Part shown: one piece after another, positions 27,750 through 33,683 of the stretch
Layout: each line of letters begins with the position of its first letter
Numbering within the stretch: the first letter of the stretch is position 1
Assembly: GCF_918698085.1 (NCBI RefSeq)
Contig: NZ_CAKKLP010000001.1
Location: 1 to 64,000, forward strand
From: Chryseobacterium sp. Bi04
GTDB taxonomy: Bacteria > Bacteroidota > Bacteroidia > Flavobacteriales > Weeksellaceae
Direction: 5' to 3'
Length of the DNA stretch: 64,000 bases
Translations under genes and position numbers: made by a program
The notes under the pieces: model-generated
What the model saw: the letters and a program-made list of their open reading frames with translations, nothing else
The model's database searches: none
Told to the model about the DNA's origin: nothing

Positions 27750-28664
27750 ATGAAAAAAAACATACTTGTAATATATTATTCACAAACCGGCCAGCTGGAA
27801 GATATTGTGAGAAATATTGCCAGACCTTTTGAAGCTCAGAAGGAAGAATATCATGTTACCTATTATAACATTCAGCTGAAGGAAGATTTTCCTTTTCCCT
27901 GGCCAGGTGATGTTTTTTTCAATACCTTCCCCGAGTCTTATCTTCAGATCCCTAAAGAAATACTCCCTCCATCGGAAGAGGTACTGAATACAAAGTATGA
28001 CCTCATCCTGTTTGGTTATCAGGTATGGTATTTAACGCCATCTATTCCTATTATTTCATTCCTGAAAAGTGGGTATGCAGAGAAAATTCTTAAAGACACC
28101 CCTGTTGTTACCATTTCCGGGACAAGAAATATGTGGATGCTTTCCCAGGAGAAACTTAAGGTCTATTTAAAAGACTTAAAAGCCAACCTTGTTGGAAATA
28201 TAGCCCTGGTAGACAGACATGACAATTATACCAGTGTACTAACGATCTTACGATGGCTGACCACAGGGCAGAAGGAAAAGTCGGGAATACTTCCTGCAGC
28301 CGGTATTTCTGATCAAGAGATTACAGGATCTGTGAAGTATGGAGAAATCATTAAAAAGCATTTTAAAGATAATGATCTGGAGAATTTACAGCCAGATCTG
28401 GTAAAAAACGGAGCCGTTGAGATCCGTCCGTTTCTGGTACGGGTAGAAAAGGTAGGAAATAAAATTTTCACCGTTTGGTCCAATCTGATTATAAAGAAAA
28501 AAGAGAAACGTCCATTGCTGATAAAATTCTTTAAGGTATATTTGATGGCAGCGATATGGATTATCTCACCAATCGTTTTGGTTTTACATCTGCTTACAAC
28601 CCCTATATTTTGGTTTAAAAGACAAAAACAAAAAAGATATTTACAAGGAATTAATTTAAAATAG
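27750..28664 (+). CDS. darA: dialkylresorcinol-forming enzyme DarA (flavodoxin-like)
   Basis: DarA acts with DarB to turn two acyl chains into the dialkylresorcinol part of flexirubin; DarA is thought to be the aromatising oxidoreductase. The 304-residue protein starts ILVIYYSQTGQLEDIVRNIA, a flavodoxin-like phosphate loop, and has the conserved LILFGYQVWYLTPSIPIISF and TPVVTISGTRNMWM segments. A C-terminal hydrophobic stretch (AAIWIISPIVLVLHLLTTPI) probably anchors it to the membrane. DarB begins one base after its stop. A -7-like box TATTTTTG (27723-27730) precedes it, without a clear -33. Naming rests on family resemblance and the DarB neighbour. Confidence 0.9.
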   Translation: MKKNILVIYYSQTGQLEDIVRNIARPFEAQKEEYHVTYYNIQLKEDFPFPWPGDVFFNTFPESYLQIPKEILPPSEEVLNTKYDLILFGYQVWYLTPSIPIISFLKSGYAEKILKDTPVVTISGTRNMWMLSQEKLKVYLKDLKANLVGNIALVDRHDNYTSVLTILRWLTTGQKEKSGILPAAGISDQEITGSVKYGEIIKKHFKDNDLENLQPDLVKNGAVEIRPFLVRVEKVGNKIFTVWSNLIIKKKEKRPLLIKFFKVYLMAAIWIISPIVLVLHLLTTPIFWFKRQKQKRYLQGINLK

Positions 28665-28665
28665 A

Positions 28666-29805
28666 ATGTACGACGTATTTATAACAAAAGCATCAACATA
28701 CTTACCCAATGAGCCGGTATCAAATGATGAAATGGAGACCTATCTTGGTCTGATCAATGATGCGCCTTCTAAAGCAAGAACACTTATTTTAAGAAATAAT
28801 AAAATCACAACAAGATATTACGCTTTAGATAAAGAAGGGAATTCTACGCACACCAATGCGCAGATTACAGCAAAGGCAATCGAAGGTCTTTTTGATGAAA
28901 ATTTCAAAAAGCAGGATATGAAATTATTATCTGTAGGAACAACTTCTCCGGACCAGATACAGCCTTCACATGCTTCTATGGTTCATGGGGAGCTGAATAT
29001 CGGAAAATCTATCGAGATTAATACCGCTACAGGTCTTTGTAATTCCGGGATGAATGCTCTTAACTACGGATTTCTTGCTGTAAAAGCCGGTGTACACGAA
29101 AGCGCTGTATGTGCGGGTTCTGAGAGAATGTCTGCATGGATGACTGCTGATAAATTCAACCATGAAGCTGAGAATTTAAAATTACTGGAAGAAAGACCTA
29201 TTATTGCTTTCAAAAGGGAGTTCCTGAGATGGATGCTTTCTGATGGAGCCGGTTCTTTCCTGTTAGAAAATAAACCCCGGGAAAATCAGATCTCTTTAAA
29301 AATAGATTTTATTGATTTCTACTCTTATGCTCATGAAATTGAAGCATGTATGTATGCCGGATGCGAAAAGCAGGAAGACGGAAGTTTACAATCATGGGCA
29401 GACTATTCATCTGATGAATGGTTAAAGCAATCTATCTTCGCCTTAAAACAGGATACTAAAATCCTTGATAAATATATTCTGGTAAAAGGAGCAGAAAGTT
29501 TAAGATCTTCTTTTGACAAACATAATTTGGATCCTGAAAAAATAGACCATGTTTTGGCTCATATTTCTTCAGGTTATTTTAAAGAGGGCTTAAAAGATGA
29601 GTTTGCAAAAAAAGGAATGGATTTCCCTTGGGAGAAATGGTTCTACAATCTTTCTGATGTCGGAAATATTGGTGCCGGTTCTATTTTCATTGCATTGGAA
29701 GAAATCATGAATTCCGGCAAACTGAAAAAAGGGGAGAAAGTACTTCTTTGTGTTCCTGAAAGTGGAAGATTTGCTTATTCTTGCGCCTTATTAACTGTTT
29801 GCTAA
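28666..29805 (+). CDS. darB: DarB, ketoacyl synthase III-like dialkylresorcinol synthase
   Basis: DarB condenses a beta-ketoacyl thioester with an enoyl-type partner to give the cyclohexanedione that DarA aromatises. This 379-residue thiolase-fold protein has the KAS III layout: the active-site Cys in GLCNSG (Cys125), the His in LAHISSG (~residue 299) and the Asn in DVGNIGAG (~327). The N-terminus YDVFITKASTYLPNEPVS is typical of DarB. It directly follows darA and overlaps the next gene in TAATG, so translation is probably coupled. Confidence 0.92.
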   Translation: MYDVFITKASTYLPNEPVSNDEMETYLGLINDAPSKARTLILRNNKITTRYYALDKEGNSTHTNAQITAKAIEGLFDENFKKQDMKLLSVGTTSPDQIQPSHASMVHGELNIGKSIEINTATGLCNSGMNALNYGFLAVKAGVHESAVCAGSERMSAWMTADKFNHEAENLKLLEERPIIAFKREFLRWMLSDGAGSFLLENKPRENQISLKIDFIDFYSYAHEIEACMYAGCEKQEDGSLQSWADYSSDEWLKQSIFALKQDTKILDKYILVKGAESLRSSFDKHNLDPEKIDHVLAHISSGYFKEGLKDEFAKKGMDFPWEKWFYNLSDVGNIGAGSIFIALEEIMNSGKLKKGEKVLLCVPESGRFAYSCALLTVC

Positions 29806-30236
29806 TGGAGAACAGACTGCCAACATCCGATAAAGATTTTGTAGAAAGCCTTATTCCTCAAAGATTTCCTTTTGTAATGGTACATGAGCTTACAGAATAC
29901 TCTGAAAAGCATCTGATTTCCGGATTTGAAATAAAAGAAGACAACCTCTTTGTTCAGAACGGAATTTTTCAGGCTTCAGGTATGATAGAACATCAGGCAC
30001 AAAGTGTCGCATTACACACAGGTTATAAATATTTCCTGCTGGGGAAAGAAGCTCCTACAGGATATATTGGAGCTATAAAATCTTTTGAAGCGGAGGTACT
30101 GCCTAAAACCGGAGATCGTCTTATCTCAGAAGTTACCATTCTTAATGAAGTAATGGGAGTAACACTTGTAGATATCGTCACCAGATTAAATGGTGATGTG
30201 ATTGCAAAATCTCAAATGAAAACTGCTGTAAAATAA
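29805..30236 (+). CDS. hotdog dehydratase-like protein with Gln in place of His
   Basis: A 143-residue hotdog protein related to FabZ-type 3-hydroxyacyl-ACP dehydratases, closest to the ApeP-like branch of aryl polyene loci. It begins MENRLPTSDKDFVESLIPQR; I use the ATG at 29805, which overlaps the darB stop (TAATG), not the earlier one at 29781 inside darB. The usual GHFPG loop is absent. At the equivalent place it has FVQNG (Gln51), while Glu62 of the IEHQAQ helix is kept. It may be a non-catalytic partner of the next gene product, which has His at this position. Confidence 0.82.
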   Translation: MENRLPTSDKDFVESLIPQRFPFVMVHELTEYSEKHLISGFEIKEDNLFVQNGIFQASGMIEHQAQSVALHTGYKYFLLGKEAPTGYIGAIKSFEAEVLPKTGDRLISEVTILNEVMGVTLVDIVTRLNGDVIAKSQMKTAVK

Positions 30237-30241
30237 TTCTA

Positions 30242-30679
30242 ATGGAAATCAGGGAAGACCAAATGATCAATATACACAACTTTCTGCCTCACCGTGAACC
30301 GATGTTGATGGCTGATCATATCTTGGAATTAACCAAAGAAAAAGTTGTGACTTCCTTTGAAATAAAAGAAGAGAATATCTTTGTTCATAACAATGAATTC
30401 GTTGAAGCCGGGCTGATTGAAAATCTGGCACAAACCTGTTCTTCCATTCTTGGACAGAGTTTTTTCGAAAATCCTGAAGCAGATACGAAAGTGATCGGTT
30501 TTATTACCAATATCAAAAAAATTGAAGTTTTTGCCCTTCCGAAAGTGGGGGATAAAATTATTTCAAAAGCTTCACTTGTTTCCCAGTTTGAAAACATTTG
30601 CCACATCTTCTGCGAAACGTTCAATCATGATGAATTATTAATCAGAGCTGATATTAACCTTTTTATCCAGGAAGTGTAA
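30242..30679 (+). CDS. hotdog 3-hydroxyacyl-ACP dehydratase-like protein
   Basis: A 145-residue hotdog protein with the FabZ-like opening INIHNFLPHREPMLMADHIL and the helix motif AGLIENLAQ (Glu60). The classic GHFPG loop is missing, but a His is present at the equivalent place (FVHNN, His49), so a His/Glu catalytic pair is possible. It follows the preceding dehydratase-like gene by five bases and resembles it over its whole length. This suggests tandem duplication and a heterodimer acting in polyene or resorcinol precursor synthesis. It is the last gene of block A. Confidence 0.85.
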   Translation: MEIREDQMINIHNFLPHREPMLMADHILELTKEKVVTSFEIKEENIFVHNNEFVEAGLIENLAQTCSSILGQSFFENPEADTKVIGFITNIKKIEVFALPKVGDKIISKASLVSQFENICHIFCETFNHDELLIRADINLFIQEV

Positions 30680-31068
30680 TTTTTTTCCGCATATCTATAA
30701 AATAAAGAAGCCGTCTCACAACTAAACGATGTGGGTTGAGAATCGTTTAAACGAAAAACCCTTCTCATATAGGAGTTCATAAAAAAGGCCGTTTTCACGA
30801 GTTGTGAGATGGCCTCTTTTATCTTAAGTTTTGAATATAATAAGTGTAAACTATTCAAATAGCTTTTTCTTGCAATAATTTCTGCTATTTTGTCTTCAAA
30901 TATGAAATATTTAGATTGAACTCGAACAAAAGTAAGATTGGCTACTAAAACAAGTTCCGCTGCAATTTTAGAAAAAGGAAATGAAATTCTTCCACAGATT
31001 TCTTGACCAATAGCATTCTTAATAATATTCTGAATCTCTTGATCTGTTTTTTCTGTAAAATCTACCAC
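30625..31068 (-). CDS. possible hypothetical protein with a repeat-derived C-terminus
   Basis: A 147-residue frame. The first ~80 residues (MVDFTEKTDQEIQNIIKNAI, then KYFIFEDKIAEIIARKS) look like a real helical protein. The last third is simply translation of the 116-base inverted-repeat element and of the 3' end of the convergent dehydratase gene, which it overlaps by 55 bases. I read it as a gene whose original end was replaced by the repeat, or as chance. No family recognised. Confidence 0.3.
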   Translation of the reverse strand: MVDFTEKTDQEIQNIIKNAIGQEICGRISFPFSKIAAELVLVANLTFVRVQSKYFIFEDKIAEIIARKSYLNSLHLLYSKLKIKEAISQLVKTAFFMNSYMRRVFRLNDSQPTSFSCETASLFYRYAEKNYTSWIKRLISALINNSS

Positions 31069-31183
31069 ACATTTAGAGCATTTTTCACAGAATCTACCTT
31101 GAAAAGAATCTTGCTATCTTCCTATTTCTCAGGGCAAGGCATATCTACTCTTATATGTTTTATCATACCGCCAAATTTTTCAT
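30680..31183. other. accessory gap at the end of flexirubin block A
   Basis: Block A ends at 30679 and the next clear gene ends at 31184. The stretch holds the inverted-repeat element at 30704-30819 and the doubtful minus-strand frame that runs into it. The remaining bases (31069-31183) show nothing I can assign. Confidence 0.6.
30704..30819. repeat. 116-base element with 20-base terminal inverted repeats (MITE-like)
   Basis: The ends AAAGAAGCCGTCTCACAACT (30704-30723) and the complement of AGTTGTGAGATGGCCTCTTT (30800-30819) agree at 18 of 20 positions. Inside are smaller palindromes: AAACGAT/ATCGTTT around 30724-30748 and a CTC-ATATAG-GAG hairpin near 30764-30774. No transposase gene is inside. 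The form suits a miniature transposable element or an IS end-to-end remnant; it may also act as a two-way terminator between the convergent genes. Confidence 0.7.
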
Positions 31184-31723
31184 TTATTGTTTGTTCAAAA
31201 TAAATTCATCTCTTGGCATTTCGTTAAAAGGCGCACAATTAGCAGTATTAGTTACTATAGTTTGATCAGTAATATACTTCCAATATATTTGGTTTTTTTC
31301 TACATTCGTAAAATGGATTAATATATCTCCTTCTATACATTTGTCTGTAAATGAAAACCAAAGTTTTGTCTTATAGTTCTTAAAACCAATACTTAAAATT
31401 TTCGCCTTATTATCAGCAAGATTATAAGTAGAGTACAATTCACTCCCATTTGAATCTAACAATTTATATTTTCCAATTATAGAATCTTGGAAATAATCAC
31501 TAAGTGAATTGTAATATTTTATTTTATAAAATGTAATAATAAAAGTTTTATCTTGAAATGTTCCTTTCCAAGTTCCTACAAAGGGAGAAAGTTCATTATC
31601 TAAATCTTTGTAATACGCACCTGCAGTTCTTCCTCCTTTAGTCTCTAAAGGTATAATCTGTTCTTGTGCTTTAGGGTAAGAGCAGGAAACAAATACTATA
31701 AATAGTAATAATAAGTTTTTCAT
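31184..31723 (-). CDS. small secreted lipoprotein-like protein, DUF6705-type
   Basis: A 179-residue protein. The start at 31723 gives MKNLLLLFIVFVSCSYPKAQ, a signal peptide that could be cut either at the Cys (FVSC) as a lipoprotein or after AQ; the earlier start at 31804 would overlap the upstream gene. The motif LDNELSPFVGTWKGTFQDKT resembles the family called DUF6705, common in Chryseobacterium, a lipocalin-like beta barrel judging by its GTWKG start. It lies 16 bases after the larger lipoprotein gene and is probably cotranscribed. Function unknown. Confidence 0.75.
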   Translation of the reverse strand: MKNLLLLFIVFVSCSYPKAQEQIIPLETKGGRTAGAYYKDLDNELSPFVGTWKGTFQDKTFIITFYKIKYYNSLSDYFQDSIIGKYKLLDSNGSELYSTYNLADNKAKILSIGFKNYKTKLWFSFTDKCIEGDILIHFTNVEKNQIYWKYITDQTIVTNTANCAPFNEMPRDEFILNKQ

Positions 31724-31739
31724 AATATAATTTTTGATT

Positions 31740-33218
31740 TTATGCGCACAATTCTTCTTTAGGTTCGCCATTTTCATCAAGAGTAATTTTCTTTCTAATT
31801 CCATTTTTTATCTTAAACAGTACACAATCTTTTAAATTCATTTTCTTTAATGTTTTAAAAAATAATTTCTGCATATTGTAGTGGCTAATGTCAAAATCTT
31901 CTGTTAAATATGCTTGAGCTTCTTTTAGGTAATCATTTCTAAAAGTTGCTTTTTGTTCTTCCGTCAATTCCGGTGGTAAATCTGTTCCATTTCCGTTATA
32001 CTGTATCTGGTAAATATTAAAATTTGTTCCGTTTCCTCCATATTCTTCTGCAAGCATACCGCCAAAAATGTTACCAAAAGGAATGCTATTTTGCTTTGCA
32101 TTATGAAGATACGCCAAAAAAGTGTTAATATCTGCGGGAGAAAATATTTTTACAGCTAATTTTGGTTCTACTTTTTCAATATGGGTATGAACATACCCAA
32201 AGCTTGTCCCTTGGATCACTAAATGCATTTGATCAGGACTTACTGTATCTGGATTTAATGGTTCTGTTTGCGTTGTAGTCGTACCATTTACAGCAATAGT
32301 TTTAAAACCATACCCTGTTTCATGTCCATCTCTTGTATGAGCCTGTAAACTTTCATATCGGGATTTTACAGCCGTGTTATTATAAATAGCTTTTGCTTTA
32401 TTACAATCAGAATCGTTTTTCAACATTGGTGGCAAAGTCATTAAGTCTCCATCATATGGAGTAGTTTCAGAACCACCATTTCCACCTTCAGAACCACCTC
32501 CACCTCCAGGAAAATTAGGATCATTATTTGACCCGGGATTTCCACCCCCGCCTCCACAGGTATTAACTACCGAAATTACGGTAGGGCTTCCCGCTGCTAG
32601 GCTTCCTGAAAGTGTACAGCCGGATTCTCCATAAGCATGTTGTCCTGAAGCGCAAACACCATTTTCCCATGTTATTTCTAAACAGCCGATGGCTTCTGTA
32701 ACAACTTTTTGGTTTTGATTTATAGAAATTTTGCTAATGTCATAAAATTTAATTTTATTAGTCAAATCCACATAATGTCCGGTTAGCATTAAAGCCTTTT
32801 CCTCATTAGTCAAATCATATTGGAGTAAAGCACCACTAAAAGTACTGTCAGCATTTTTTTTAAGTACTAAATTTTCAATTTTTGAGGAAGCAAAGCTTCT
32901 TTTAATCGGGAAAGTATATGTTTTTTGGGTACCGTTTTCTACCAGTAAAACATTTTCCGTATTAATTATTACACCGTCTAAAATAGAATCTTGCAAACTC
33001 TTAGAAGTTGAAATGCTTTTGAATTTTTCGACTTGAATTTTAGTAATTTCTGCTGAAATTTCACTATCATTAAGAATTTTGTTGTTTTTAATTTCAGAAA
33101 TTTTAAATTTTTTCTTTGATGTCTCCTGATCTGAGCTTTCAAAATCTTCATGAATGCAGGAATACAATGAAAAACTAAAGACAACTAACAGGAGTAGCCT
33201 GAAAATTTTTTTGTTCAT
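31740..33218 (-). CDS. lipoprotein with Gly-rich linker and JAMM-like C-terminal motif
   Basis: A 492-residue lipoprotein (lipobox LYSC, Cys21). Residues ~25-200 are a Lys/Ile-rich N-terminal region of unknown type. Next come a short Cys-containing part (GCLEITWENGVCASGQHAYG) and a Gly/Ser/Asn-rich linker (~220-250). The C-terminal ~230 residues contain GYVHTH (His344, His346) and, 13 residues on, SPAD (Ser360-Asp363). The HxH...SxxD order recalls JAB/JAMM metallopeptidases, although the spacing is longer than standard and the partner Glu is not identified. It may be a secreted hydrolase or toxin-like protein. The neighbouring DUF6705-type gene follows by 16 bases. Confidence 0.7.
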   Translation of the reverse strand: MNKKIFRLLLLVVFSFSLYSCIHEDFESSDQETSKKKFKISEIKNNKILNDSEISAEITKIQVEKFKSISTSKSLQDSILDGVIINTENVLLVENGTQKTYTFPIKRSFASSKIENLVLKKNADSTFSGALLQYDLTNEEKALMLTGHYVDLTNKIKFYDISKISINQNQKVVTEAIGCLEITWENGVCASGQHAYGESGCTLSGSLAAGSPTVISVVNTCGGGGGNPGSNNDPNFPGGGGGSEGGNGGSETTPYDGDLMTLPPMLKNDSDCNKAKAIYNNTAVKSRYESLQAHTRDGHETGYGFKTIAVNGTTTTQTEPLNPDTVSPDQMHLVIQGTSFGYVHTHIEKVEPKLAVKIFSPADINTFLAYLHNAKQNSIPFGNIFGGMLAEEYGGNGTNFNIYQIQYNGNGTDLPPELTEEQKATFRNDYLKEAQAYLTEDFDISHYNMQKLFFKTLKKMNLKDCVLFKIKNGIRKKITLDENGEPKEELCA

Positions 33219-33317
33219 AAATGTGTTTGTTAGAATCGTAAATATATTAAATAATTCGATAATACACCTTGAGGTGATTATTTTCTACAAAACTAAAATA
33301 ATTTTTCTTTCAACATC

Positions 33318-33352
33318 ATCGATATTTTGTTATTTTTGATCAAAATATCGAT
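33318..33352. promoter_or_regulatory. 12-base perfect inverted repeat, probable operator
   Basis: ATCGATATTTTG (33318-33329) and its exact complement CAAAATATCGAT (33341-33352) are separated by 11 bases, giving centres 23 bases apart. It ends three bases before the ATG of a truncated XRE-type regulator, the usual place for an autoregulatory operator. Loss of the regulator may have left it orphaned. Confidence 0.65.
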
Positions 33353-33355
33353 AAT

Positions 33356-33436
33356 ATGAGCATAGGCACAAAAGTAAAAAGATTCAGAGAAGCTAAAGGC
33401 ATTTCCCAAGATGATTTAGCATTACATTGTCATTAA
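33356..33436 (+). pseudogene. truncated XRE-family HTH regulator
   Basis: A 26-codon frame reading MSIGTKVKRFREAKGISQDD then LALHCH and a stop. The first 22 residues match the start of an XRE helix-turn-helix (G-x-K-(I/V)-K-x-(L/F)-R-E-x-K-G-(I/L)-S-Q-x-x-L-A), and the frame then breaks off inside the domain. Nothing in the three forward frames downstream continues it. It is best read as the stump of a regulator gene, removed by deletion or insertion. Confidence 0.7.
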
Positions 33437-33564
33437 AATCTGAAAAATACGGAGTTAAAAAGATAACACCTTCTCTAGGACAAAACTATAAAACAATATA
33501 ATTCAAATAATTACATCGTAAAAAAATTACTCCAGGCTTTGATAAAAAAAATATCATACGGATG

Positions 33565-33580
33565 TATTTCACGTGAAACA
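33565..33580. other. parS-like chromosome partition site
   Basis: TATTTCACGTGAAACA matches the bacterial ParB-binding consensus TGTTTCACGTGAAACA at 15 of 16 positions, including the whole 12-base palindromic core TTTCACGTGAAA. A second half-site CGTGAAAC lies exactly 20 bases further on (33592-33599). It is intergenic. No parA or parB gene is in the window, which is normal for a chromosomal parS. Confidence 0.65.
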
Positions 33581-33633
33581 TTGTACAAATCCGTGAAACC
33601 TGCATCATCACAAACAAGCTCATATGAACAATA

Positions 33634-33663
33634 AAAAAGTGAGACATTCCTGCCTCACTTTTT
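33634..33663 (-). terminator. terminator after the M16 peptidase gene
   Basis: On the minus strand AAAAAGTGAG (33654-33663) and CTCACTTTTT (33634-33643) form a perfect ten-pair stem with a ten-base loop and trailing T residues, 21 bases after the peptidase stop. Confidence 0.87.
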
Positions 33664-33683
33664 ACTATTATAAATCCAAAAGA

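Larger units (their letters stand above)
33219..33683. other. 465-base gap holding regulator remnant, operator and parS-like site
   Basis: No intact gene. From left to right: an imperfect palindrome around AATACACCTTGAGGTGATTATT (33263-33284), a perfect 12-base inverted repeat (33318-33352), a truncated XRE regulator (33356-33436), AT-rich sequence, a parS-like palindrome (33565-33580) with a half copy at 33592-33599, and a terminator (33634-33663). The last two and the regulator parts are listed separately. Confidence 0.7.

Noticed and set aside
30704..30819. Reading the inverted-repeat element as a plain terminator
   Set aside because: It may stop transcription, but 20-base terminal arms 76 bases apart with separate inner palindromes fit a mobile or structured element better.
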